A stretch of 64,000 nucleotides of DNA, from positions 14,742 through 78,741 of the forward strand of contig CAYSQE010000005.1 of the NCBI GenBank assembly GCA_964433155.1, given 5' to 3'. The notes under the pieces are model-generated. The model was not told the DNA's origin. It saw nothing but the letters and a program-made list of their open reading frames with translations, and made no database searches. Shown here one piece after another: positions 7,396-14,021 of this stretch. How positions within the stretch are numbered: the first letter of the stretch is position 1; each line of letters starts with the position of its first letter. This stretch comes from 2-01-FULL-40-13 sp964433155. GTDB lineage: Bacteria; Patescibacteriota; Microgenomatia; UBA1406; GWC2-37-13. A program made the translations under genes and the position numbers.

Positions 7396-7923
7396 ATGTA
7401 TTCGTTTTGTCCTCGATGTTCCAAAAAATTAACTAAGAAAGCTCAGAATCTTTTTATTTGTAAAAATTGCGGCCTTCATTTATACGAAAATCCTCGACCT
7501 ACCAACGCAATATTATTTATAAATGAAAAAAATGAAATTCTTCTTATTAAGAGAAAAGTTGCGCCTAAAAAAGGCTATTGGGATGCGCCTGGAGGTTTTG
7601 TCGATTTGAACGAATCACTAGAAGAAGGCGTAAAAAGAGAAATCAAAGAAGAGCTTGGAATCAATTTAACAAAATTCGATTATATTGGTTCATACCCAGG
7701 AAGATATCTTTATAAAGGAATAAATTACTACACTTTGTGCTTCGCTTTTAAGGCAAAATTAGAAGAACAAAAAATTATTTCTAATAAAGAAATTGCTCAA
7801 ATTAAATTTTTTACCAGTGAAAATATCCCCTTTAAAAAAATAGCTTTTACTGAAGTGAAAAATGCACTTAAAGATTATCTATCTTCTTTTCAACAATCTA
7901 AAAGCTCCGATGATAGAAAATAA
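7396..7923 (+). CDS. NUDIX hydrolase with N-terminal zinc ribbon
   Basis: A 175-residue protein with a CPRC...CKNC zinc ribbon (about 4-25), then a NUDIX domain whose box reads GGFVDLNESLEEGVKREIKE followed by ELGI. This zinc-ribbon plus NUDIX layout resembles NADH pyrophosphatase-like proteins, but the NudC-specific SQPWPFPxS motif is absent, so the substrate is open. The start at 7396 is chosen because TATAAT lies six bases upstream. The 3' end overlaps the convergent ABC-transporter auxiliary gene by 45 bases. Confidence 0.82.
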   Translation: MYSFCPRCSKKLTKKAQNLFICKNCGLHLYENPRPTNAILFINEKNEILLIKRKVAPKKGYWDAPGGFVDLNESLEEGVKREIKEELGINLTKFDYIGSYPGRYLYKGINYYTLCFAFKAKLEEQKIISNKEIAQIKFFTSENIPFKKIAFTEVKNALKDYLSSFQQSKSSDDRK

Positions 7924-9384
7924 GGCAGGTAAAAATAAAATATTTGCGTACTTAAATATGTCCTTTTGATTGTTTGGAATCTCTGGAACTGGATAAAAGC
8001 TAACCGCTCGGGAGCGAATTCCCGACAACGCTCCGCCTGAGGCAAGATCGTTTAAAATATTTAAGACAAACTCGAGATTATCCGAAGTCCTTCCCATAAA
8101 TTGCTCTAATACAAACCTTGATGATGGAATAACAACAATTTTTCCCTTACCTTCTTTGGCAGACTCCGCAGCTATGAGAAATTCCTTAAGCTCATTGTCT
8201 TTGGGTTGTGTGATAGCCTGAGGATTTAGGGTAAAGTTGTCTTTCTGCTCCCATGACTGTTTATTAGTTTTTACTAATTCTTTTGTTTCTATACCTTTCT
8301 TTTTTTCTAATTTAATTGAAGACACCCACGGATACGTCAATTGGGTAAGATTAGAAAAATATGAAGTTGCTTGATTAAAGTTATTTGTTCTTATCCAAAA
8401 AGGGTACGGAGCAACCAGTGAAACCTGTTCATTACCAAAGTTGACTAACTCGGCAGAAGTTGATAAGACTAAATTTTTTTCAAGATTTATTCCAAAGTCC
8501 CTAAGAAGAGAAAAGAGATTGTGATTTGTTGACGAGGTCGTTAAACTCTCTGAGACGCTTACGCCATTGGCGATAAATATCGCTTTACCTTTTTTATCTA
8601 GATAATCTTTCAAAAGCTTTAGTTCATGATCATCATATCCCTTCTCTTCTCTATCAAAAACCACAACAGTTTTAATTGAATTATTTATTGTTTTTGAAGC
8701 CGATTGAGTGGAAATATCTAAATATTCAATGTCGAACTGCTGACTAAGAATTTTTTTTAACGTAGCAATCTTGTCATCTTTGGGGTCAAATGAATCTGTA
8801 AATCCAACCATTCCTATTTTTACCAATTCTTTTTTCACAAGCTTGTAGATAGATGCGGTCAAGTTATACTCCAAATTTTCCAGGTCGGTGACCTGCGGAA
8901 GTACCTCTTTTTTTTCACCATAGGCAAGAACTATCCCAAAAAATGAGGCGGTAACTGCATATTTATTTTGCTCGAGTTGAGAGAACTGTATTTCCGGCAC
9001 CCCAGATTCCTTTGCGTCATTGGCCGCCTCTTGATCTTTTTTGGGATCGAGAATTTTCATCTGAATTTTACCTCTGCCATCTTTTTTATATTCGTTTAGT
9101 AAATCCACTACGTCTGTTTTTAAGGGTAAAAGTCTTGTTGGCAAATCAGAAGAGGCGAAAAATTTGATGGTAACCAAATCATCCAAATTACGAAGAATTT
9201 TTTTGGTTGAGTTTGAGAGTGTATAAGCTTTTCCATATGACGTATCAAGACGAAACGACAGAGAAGATAATGAAAGATTTATTACTAAAAAAAGAACAAT
9301 CACTATACTAAAGATTAACTGTCTTTCTTTTCCTTTGAGATTGAAAAATGCAACAAAATTGAGTCTTCTAAGATTTTTTAGCAT
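7879..9384 (-). CDS. GldG-like ABC transporter auxiliary protein
   Basis: A 501-residue protein with an N-terminal membrane helix (about 19-42), a long extracytoplasmic region, and a C-terminal helix followed by RLLKRR. It matches the layout of GldG-type proteins (uncharacterised ABC-2 auxiliary subunit), including a region near IRSR before the last helix. It is the last gene of a three-gene exporter operon and starts 3 bases after the permease. In gliding Bacteroidetes GldAFG supports motility or secretion; here the cargo is unknown. A GC-rich palindrome (8008-8025) falls in the coding sequence near the C terminus. Confidence 0.75.
   Translation of the reverse strand: MLKNLRRLNFVAFFNLKGKERQLIFSIVIVLFLVINLSLSSLSFRLDTSYGKAYTLSNSTKKILRNLDDLVTIKFFASSDLPTRLLPLKTDVVDLLNEYKKDGRGKIQMKILDPKKDQEAANDAKESGVPEIQFSQLEQNKYAVTASFFGIVLAYGEKKEVLPQVTDLENLEYNLTASIYKLVKKELVKIGMVGFTDSFDPKDDKIATLKKILSQQFDIEYLDISTQSASKTINNSIKTVVVFDREEKGYDDHELKLLKDYLDKKGKAIFIANGVSVSESLTTSSTNHNLFSLLRDFGINLEKNLVLSTSAELVNFGNEQVSLVAPYPFWIRTNNFNQATSYFSNLTQLTYPWVSSIKLEKKKGIETKELVKTNKQSWEQKDNFTLNPQAITQPKDNELKEFLIAAESAKEGKGKIVVIPSSRFVLEQFMGRTSDNLEFVLNILNDLASGGALSGIRSRAVSFYPVPEIPNNQKDIFKYANILFLPALFSIIGAFRLLKRR
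8008..8025. repeat. Possible GC-rich palindromic insert in gldG-like gene
   Basis: TCGGGA and TCCCGA flank GCGAAT, and the stretch carries the GAGCGAA core seen in other inserts. It may instead be native sequence, since GldG proteins have a similar IRS-type segment here. Confidence 0.35.
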
Positions 9385-9387
9385 GGT

Positions 9388-10086
9388 TTAGCGTTTTTCC
9401 AAATCTACAACCGTTAGGAATAAAAACATTATTGTAAAACTGACAAAATAAAAAATCGAACGTAGATCAAAAACTCCTTTGACAAAGTTTTGCTGATGGC
9501 TAATTGGGCTAAAATAGGCTAAAGAATCCTGTATGCTCCTTGGTAATATACTTGCAGTAAAGTCAGTACCCAATACAAGAAGGATAAAAAGAACAAGCGC
9601 CGATACTAAAAATGAGACTACTTGATTTTTTGTTAGCGAAGAAAAAAACAGCGAAAGACTTATGTACATCCCAGCAAGAAACAAGTTTCCTAAATAACCA
9701 GTGATGATTTCTGGTGCATAGAGCTTTGCCAGAAATGATAAAGAAATTGGAAGCCCAACTGTAAGAACCAAACCAATAGAAATCAAGGTCAAAAGAGCAA
9801 AAAACTTTGACAGGATAACCTGTGTTTCTGATATTGGTAGGGTCAGCAGAACTTCAATGGTATTTGTTCGTTTTTCCTCTGAAAGAGCTCTCATTGTAAG
9901 TGCGGGTACGAATATTAAAAAAAGCCAGGGTAAAAAACCAAAAAATGGCCTCATTGAAGCCGACCCAACGACAAAAATATCTTTGACAAATAAAAAATTA
10001 GCAAAGACCGCAAATAAAACAATAACAATATAACCGATTGGATTATTTAGATAGTAATTTAATTCCTTTTTGTATAAAGCACGCAT
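9388..10086 (-). CDS. ABC-2 type permease, GldF-like
   Basis: A 232-residue membrane protein with about six hydrophobic segments and the conserved ALSEEKRTNTIEVLLTLPIS loop typical of ABC-2 permeases. It sits between the ATPase and the GldG-like subunit with gaps of 2-3 bases, so the three are co-translated. It most likely forms the membrane channel of the exporter. Confidence 0.82.
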   Translation of the reverse strand: MRALYKKELNYYLNNPIGYIVIVLFAVFANFLFVKDIFVVGSASMRPFFGFLPWLFLIFVPALTMRALSEEKRTNTIEVLLTLPISETQVILSKFFALLTLISIGLVLTVGLPISLSFLAKLYAPEIITGYLGNLFLAGMYISLSLFFSSLTKNQVVSFLVSALVLFILLVLGTDFTASILPRSIQDSLAYFSPISHQQNFVKGVFDLRSIFYFVSFTIMFLFLTVVDLEKR

Positions 10087-10088
10087 AT

Positions 10089-10796
10089 TTACTTAACTAA
10101 TTTCTTAAATAATTTCTCTACTTTGCCTCTCCCTCTTGGTTTTATTCCGTCATAAACAATTTTCCCGTTATCAATGATAATAAGTCTATTTGCCACCTCC
10201 TCAACTTCAGATAAAATATGGGTTGAAAAAATAATTGTCTTTTTCTTCGCCCCTCGAAGTCTTGACGAAGTGGGGTTTGCTAACTTCTTTATAAGTTCTC
10301 GGATTTTTTCCTGTTCCAATGGATCCAGTCCTGAAGTTGGTTCATCAAGTATCAATATCTGAGGATCACCAAGAAGCGCAGCTGCAAGACCAACTCTTTG
10401 CTTATAACCTCGCGACAACTCCTCAATTTTTGAAGTCAAAACTTCTTTTAAACCAACGTTCTCAGCTATATTAATATAGCTATCAGCTGCTTTAACAGAC
10501 GAGATGAACTGTAAATATTCATCAACTTTCATTTCTTGATAAAGTGGATTATTCTCTGGTAAATAACCAATACGTCGCAAGACTTCAATTCGATTATCGA
10601 TAGGATGTAAGTTATCGATTAAGACGCTGCCCATCGTAGGAGTTAAATACCCCAATATAAGCCGCATTGTCGTGGTTTTGCCAGCGCCGTTTGGACCTAA
10701 AAATCCTATGATTTCTCCTTCTTTTGCTTTGAGCGAGATCCCGTCTACTGCAGTTTTCTTTTTAAATATTTTTGTAACCGAAGATAAAACAATCAT
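10089..10796 (-). CDS. ABC transporter ATPase, GldA/CcmA-like
   Basis: A 235-residue nucleotide-binding subunit with Walker A GPNGAGKTT, Walker B LILDEPTSGLD and signature LSRGYKQRVGLA. First gene of the exporter operon. The start at 10796 (MIVLSSVTKIF) is preferred over 10814 because TATACA at 10805-10810 is 8 bases upstream. An insert encoding NPTSSRLRGA, from a palindromic GC-rich unit (10250-10275), lies between the helical domain and the H-loop strand KKTIIFSTH, in a region that is normally a tight turn. Confidence 0.88.
   Translation of the reverse strand: MIVLSSVTKIFKKKTAVDGISLKAKEGEIIGFLGPNGAGKTTTMRLILGYLTPTMGSVLIDNLHPIDNRIEVLRRIGYLPENNPLYQEMKVDEYLQFISSVKAADSYINIAENVGLKEVLTSKIEELSRGYKQRVGLAAALLGDPQILILDEPTSGLDPLEQEKIRELIKKLANPTSSRLRGAKKKTIIFSTHILSEVEEVANRLIIIDNGKIVYDGIKPRGRGKVEKLFKKLVK
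10250..10275. repeat. GC-rich palindromic insert in ABC ATPase gene
   Basis: CCCC and GGGG flank a core with repeated CGAAG; it encodes NPTSSRLRG. The CGAAGTC core is shared with inserts in trmD, clpB and zwf-gnd. Confidence 0.6.
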
Positions 10797-10839
10797 AACG
10801 TATATGTATAACAAAAAGGAATAAATTTGGCAAACCTAA

Positions 10840-11457
10840 TTATTTTTGTGAGGTAGCGACAACTTCGAAATTTTTTGCGACTTGTTTCCAATCCACATTA
10901 TTAAAAAATGCGTCTATATAACTTCCTCTATTGACACCATAATCAATAAAATATGCGTGTTCATATGTATCAAGAGCCAAAATTGGAGTCGAGTGCCAGA
11001 CGGGGAATGTATTTTGTGCATCGCCAAGATAATTAAAAAGTCGCATCTCTTTCCAATTCCAAGCTGTCCATACCCATCCGCGAGCGGCAATACCCGTTGC
11101 CTTCATATCTTTTTTATATACCTCGAAAGATCCGAAATCTTTTTTTATTTGTTTTATCACGTCTGCGGTTGGTACTCCACCTTTTCCACCAAGGTGGCCA
11201 AAATAAAGTTCGTGGTTTACAATGCCGCCGTAAGCAAATGTCAACTCAACCTTAAGCTCCCGAATCATCGAATATGATTGATTTGCTTTAGTGTAATCGT
11301 CGTCAGTCAACATCGAAAGCTTCTCCATTATTTCGTTATATTTTGTCACGTAGCCTTGATAAAGTTTTAAGTGCTCCTCAATAGTCTTTTTAGAAATTCC
11401 TTTCATCAAATATAATTCGTCAGAGAAAGTTTTTGCAGCAACTTTTGTAAATTGCAT
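10840..11457 (-). CDS. Superoxide dismutase, Fe/Mn family
   Basis: A 205-residue enzyme that dismutates superoxide. Metal ligands appear as the histidine in EEHLKLYQGY, the histidine of NHELYFGHLGG, and the aspartate and histidine of DTYEHAYFIDYG. Length and order match iron/manganese SODs; metal choice cannot be read with certainty. A TATAAT box at about 11493-11498 leaves a leader of roughly 30 bases, unlike most genes here, so expression may be regulated after initiation (inference). Confidence 0.88.
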   Translation of the reverse strand: MQFTKVAAKTFSDELYLMKGISKKTIEEHLKLYQGYVTKYNEIMEKLSMLTDDDYTKANQSYSMIRELKVELTFAYGGIVNHELYFGHLGGKGGVPTADVIKQIKKDFGSFEVYKKDMKATGIAARGWVWTAWNWKEMRLFNYLGDAQNTFPVWHSTPILALDTYEHAYFIDYGVNRGSYIDAFFNNVDWKQVAKNFEVVATSQK

Positions 11458-11524
11458 ATTATTTTAAATAAAATTAATAATCAGTATAAACATTATACTA
11501 CTTTTAAAATGTATGTGATGAAAA

Positions 11525-12337
11525 TCACTTCAGGAGATCTGGCCTTTTTTTAGCTGTTTCTTCAAAGGCTTTCTTTATTCTCCACTTTTCAATTTCTTTA
11601 TGATTTCCTGAAAGTAAAACTTCTGGTACTTTTTTTCCCATAAACTCTTCTGGTCTTGTATATTGAGGATATTCTAATAACTTTACTGTTTTTTCTCCTT
11701 TATTTTTTAAATTTCTTAATATTTTATTATCTCCGATTATTTCGATTAACCCGACTTCGTCCCGCGAAGCGGGACTTCGACGGGCAGGTCGATTAATCGA
11801 TACATTCATAAAACTTTCAAATACGCTCGCTTCTTCCTTTTTTAGCACACCGTGTCGCAAACGAACTACTGAATCTGCGATTGCCACTGCAGTAATTTCG
11901 CCACCCGTAATAACAAAGTCACCTAGGGATATTTCTTCATCGACAAAATCTAATACTCTTTGATCCACTCCTTCATAGTGTCCGGCAATTATAACCAAGT
12001 GGTCAAACTTCGAAAACTCTTGCGCTTTTTGTTGTGTAAATAATTTACCTTTAGGTGATGTCAAAATCACCTTTGAATTTTGAGTTGTGTTTTTGGCTTT
12101 TGACTTTTGACTTTTGGCTTTCTGCAAAGCGTTGTATATCACATCAACTCTCATCACCATCCCAACGCCACCTCCATATGTTCGATCATCTACTGTTCCA
12201 TAATCATCAATTGCGAAATCTCTAAGGTCTATTAGTTTTATATCTATCAGTCCTCTATCTTGTGCTCTTTTTACAATACTTTCCTCAAAAAAACCTGAAA
12301 TCATTTTGGGAAAAAGTGTAAGAACGGAAATTTTCAT
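11525..12337 (-). CDS. trmD: tRNA (guanine37-N1)-methyltransferase TrmD
   Basis: Methylates G37 next to the anticodon, preventing frameshifts. SPOUT-knot motifs are intact: GGGVGMVMRVDV, SPKGKLFTQ, GHYEGVDQRVLDF and ISLGDFVITGGE. At 270 residues it is longer than usual because of two in-frame inserts: an AT-rich one (12073-12123; KAKSQKSKAKNTTQN) between helix 2 and the strand VILTSPKG, and a GC-rich palindrome (about 11749-11791; RPARRSPASRDEVG) before the C-terminal domain. TATAAT at 12345-12350, seven bases before the ATG, indicates a leaderless mRNA. Confidence 0.92.
   Translation of the reverse strand: MKISVLTLFPKMISGFFEESIVKRAQDRGLIDIKLIDLRDFAIDDYGTVDDRTYGGGVGMVMRVDVIYNALQKAKSQKSKAKNTTQNSKVILTSPKGKLFTQQKAQEFSKFDHLVIIAGHYEGVDQRVLDFVDEEISLGDFVITGGEITAVAIADSVVRLRHGVLKKEEASVFESFMNVSINRPARRSPASRDEVGLIEIIGDNKILRNLKNKGEKTVKLLEYPQYTRPEEFMGKKVPEVLLSGNHKEIEKWRIKKAFEETAKKRPDLLK
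11759..11775. repeat. GC-rich palindromic insert in trmD
   Basis: Perfect hairpin GTCCCGC-GAA-GCGGGAC inside a larger insert (about 11749-11791) with CGACTTC and TTCGACGG arms. It replaces sequence between the SPOUT core and C-terminal domain of TrmD. Confidence 0.7.
12073..12123. repeat. AT-rich in-frame insert in trmD
   Basis: Three near-copies of TTTTGACTTTTGGC-type units, read as KAKSQKSKAKNTTQNS. TrmD proteins normally have only a few residues here. Confidence 0.55.
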
Positions 12338-12344
12338 AAGTCTA

Positions 12345-12394
12345 ATTATAATCTATAATTGTCACTTGACAAAATGTACATAGATTTGTACAAT
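12345..12394. promoter_or_regulatory. trmD and toxin-antitoxin promoters with TGTACA repeats
   Basis: Plus strand: TTGACA (12366-12371), 17-base spacer, TACAAT (12389-12394), then 6 bases to ATG at 12401. Two TGTACA hexamers (12375-12380 and 12387-12392), each self-complementary, overlap the spacer and -10, a plausible site for autorepression by the antitoxin. Minus strand: TATAAT (12345-12350) serves trmD. Confidence 0.65.
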
Positions 12395-12400
12395 AAAAAC

Positions 12401-12652
12401 ATGAATAATTTAATCTCAATTTCTGATGCAAGAGCTAAATTGCCAGATCTAGTAGACAAAGTCAATAATCATATGGATCGTATAATTATTACGGTCAATG
12501 GTCAGCCTAAAGCGACCTTAGTAAGCGCAGAAGAACTTGAATCTTTAGAAGAAACTGCTGAAATTCTTACCATTTCTGGAGCAAAAAAAAGTATTAAAGC
12601 GGGTTTGAAGCAAGCAAAAAAAGGAAAAGGAATTCCACTTTCCAAACTTTAA
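12401..12652 (+). CDS. Phd/YefM-family antitoxin
   Basis: An 83-residue antitoxin (SISDARAKLPDLVDKVNNHM... then VNGQPKATLVSAEELESLEE), the Phd/YefM N-terminal fold that binds DNA and neutralises the partner toxin. The start is placed at the ATG 12401: a longer frame beginning with TTG at 12359 would lie upstream of the promoter (TTGACA at 12366, TACAAT at 12389-12394). The gene is immediately followed by a RelE/ParE-type toxin. A similar pair is at 48658-49180. Confidence 0.85.
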   Translation: MNNLISISDARAKLPDLVDKVNNHMDRIIITVNGQPKATLVSAEELESLEETAEILTISGAKKSIKAGLKQAKKGKGIPLSKL

Positions 12653-12657
12653 TATAC

Positions 12658-12906
12658 ATGCAAGTTATCATCACTCCCAAAGCTGAAAGACAATATAGAC
12701 ATCTTCCTTTATCAGAGCAAATAAAAATTAAAAAGAAATTGCTACTTCTTGAAAAGAATCCACAAGAAGGCAAAAAACTTACCGGGAATCTAGCTGAAGC
12801 TCGATCTCTCAAGGCTTGGCCATATCGAATTATTTATTGGATCGACGAAAAACATAATAAAATCTTTATTGTCACCATAGCTCATAGACAGAGAGTTTAT
12901 AAATAA
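12658..12906 (+). CDS. RelE/ParE-superfamily toxin
   Basis: An 82-residue basic protein with the RelE-fold order: KAERQYRHLPLSEQIKIKKKL, then LTGNLAEARSLKAWPYRIIYWI and a C-terminal IVTIAHRQRVYK. The RxxYWI...AHRxxVY pattern is typical of this superfamily of mRNA-cleaving or gyrase-blocking toxins. It lies 5 bases after the antitoxin stop. Which target it has cannot be decided from sequence. Confidence 0.85.
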   Translation: MQVIITPKAERQYRHLPLSEQIKIKKKLLLLEKNPQEGKKLTGNLAEARSLKAWPYRIIYWIDEKHNKIFIVTIAHRQRVYK

Positions 12907-12920
12907 GTTTAATTCAAACT

Positions 12921-13160
12921 ATGGTTAAAAAGATCGTTCTTACATTGATTAAATGGTATCAAAAGACTAAATTTTTCCATGGATATATCTTTCGGACTCT
13001 ATTTATGACCGATAAAGTCTGCAGATTTACTCCAACATGTTCCGAATATACGTACCAAGCTGTGGAAAAATATGGAAGTATGAAAGGATTATTTTTAGGA
13101 TTCAAAAGAATCATCCACTGTCACCCGTGGAGTAAAAAATTATCGGATCCACTTAAATAA
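12921..13160 (+). CDS. yidD: Membrane protein insertion efficiency factor YidD
   Basis: A 79-residue protein of the YidD family, thought to assist YidC-dependent membrane insertion. The family hallmark CRFTPTCSEYTYQAVEKYG and the later KRIIHCHPW are both intact. Genes such as rnpA and yidC that normally neighbour it are not present, so it has been separated from that cluster. Its 3' end overlaps an unnamed ORF on the other strand by 21 bases. Confidence 0.92.
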   Translation: MVKKIVLTLIKWYQKTKFFHGYIFRTLFMTDKVCRFTPTCSEYTYQAVEKYGSMKGLFLGFKRIIHCHPWSKKLSDPLK

Positions 13161-13625
13161 TGGGTGATTGACTTTAACTACTCTATCAACATCTCCTTTA
13201 GTTATCTTTTCTATTAATATTTGCTCTTGTTCATCAAGAGGTAAAAAAATTACATTTTCACTGTCTTCATCTCCCTGCTTGAGAACATTTACTGCAATTC
13301 TATCTTCATGTGTTTTCCTATTACTAACAACTAATTTTACAGCTTTTACACTGCCGTCTGAAAATTGTAAAACTTCTTCTCTAATCCAACAATACTCATT
13401 TGCTAGGTCATAGTATCGAATTGAAGGGCCCCACTGTCTCGCTATTTCTAATCTTTCATTTAACTTTGTAAAGAGTCTTCGACTTAATCCACTCTCGTCT
13501 AATATGGCTCTTACTTTTGGAGAGTCAAAATTTCTCGCTATTGATAAAGCATGTTCTGTTGCTGGAAAATGTGCAATACTTATGGGTCCTTCATTTACTA
13601 TAACATTGGGTCTGGGCTATTCCAT
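13140..13625 (-). pseudogene. Unrecognised gene stopped by TAG at codon 3
   Basis: Reading the minus strand from ATG at 13625 gives M-E-stop (TAG at 13617-13619), then 158 open codons ending at 13140. The open frame is protein-like (for example NVIVNEGPISIAHFPATEHA and later SIRYYDLANEYCWIREEV) but contains no in-frame ATG, GTG or TTG that could restart it. A TATAAT box (13633-13638) is seven bases before the ATG, the normal promoter spacing in this window, so the start is probably genuine and the gene was stopped by a point change such as CAG to TAG, or by a base-call error. The family is not recognised. Confidence 0.6.
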
Positions 13626-13675
13626 ATGTCTAATTATAACATATAAACTATAAAATTGAAGAAATTTAGCACGCT

Positions 13676-13819
13676 TCAAGACAAAATTTTTCTGGAAGTT
13701 TTTGAGTGTCGTCTTCCGTTTTGAGATAATTTGTAAGCAATATAAAGAAGTACAATTAAAATCAGAATAAGAACAGTAGTAGTTTGCACTCTACTTGTGA
13801 TTTCCCAAATGTTATTCAT
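13676..13819 (-). CDS. Small membrane protein, 47 residues
   Basis: MNNIWEITSRV, one strong membrane segment (TTTVLILILIVLLYIAYK), then a basic tail NGRRHSKTSRK. Its ATG overlaps the stop of another small membrane ORF (ATGA), a coupling arrangement that favours both being real. It lies in what would otherwise be a 400-base gap before clpB. There is no homology evidence. Confidence 0.35.
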   Translation of the reverse strand: MNNIWEITSRVQTTTVLILILIVLLYIAYKLSQNGRRHSKTSRKILS

Positions 13820-13917
13820 AGGTTGTTTTCAATTAATATTGTCAATCCTAAAAGTAGGATACCAAGAAATACATCGTAAATCAACCTTAAAATATTGAAG
13901 GAAATGGAAGTTAGCAA
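13816..13917 (-). CDS. Tiny membrane ORF, 33 residues, TTG start
   Basis: Begins with TTG directly after an in-frame TAA and encodes a single hydrophobic helix (RLIYDVFLGILLLGLTILIE). Its TGA overlaps the ATG of the 47-residue membrane ORF. Composition and coupling look coding, but the length is too short for certainty. Confidence 0.27.
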   Translation of the reverse strand: MLTSISFNILRLIYDVFLGILLLGLTILIENNL

Positions 13918-13921
13918 TTAC

Positions 13922-13949
13922 TTGCAAAGTCTGCCAAACATAGTATACT
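13922..13949 (+). promoter_or_regulatory. clpB promoter
   Basis: TTGCAA (13922-13927), 16-base spacer, TATACT (13944-13949). Initiation would fall near 13956, leaving a leader of about 65 bases that contains an inverted repeat. Confidence 0.55.
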
Positions 13950-13967
13950 AAATTATTGTTCGAGAAA

Positions 13968-13996
13968 AATCGAGAACATTTACCTATTTCTCGATT
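13968..13996. promoter_or_regulatory. Inverted repeat operator-like site before clpB
   Basis: AATCGAGAA, 11 bases, TTCTCGATT: a perfect 9-base inverted repeat just downstream of the predicted start of transcription. Layout and position recall the CIRCE operator of HrcA (9-9-9) but the sequence differs. An extra TCGAGAA lies at 13960-13966. Confidence 0.5.
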
Positions 13997-14021
13997 CATC
14001 TAATTCGCTCGAAATATAAAC

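Noticed and set aside
8008..8025. Firm call of a palindromic insert in the gldG-like gene
   Set aside because: GldG proteins have a comparable segment here, so the sequence may be native; kept only as a low-confidence repeat.
12359..12400. TTG start giving a longer antitoxin
   Set aside because: The region contains the promoter (TTGACA and TACAAT); the ATG at 12401 is six bases after the -10 box.
13140..13625. Stop-codon recoding (UAG or UGA) in this organism
   Set aside because: Genes across the window end normally at TGA, TAG and TAA. A single early TAG is better explained by mutation or error.
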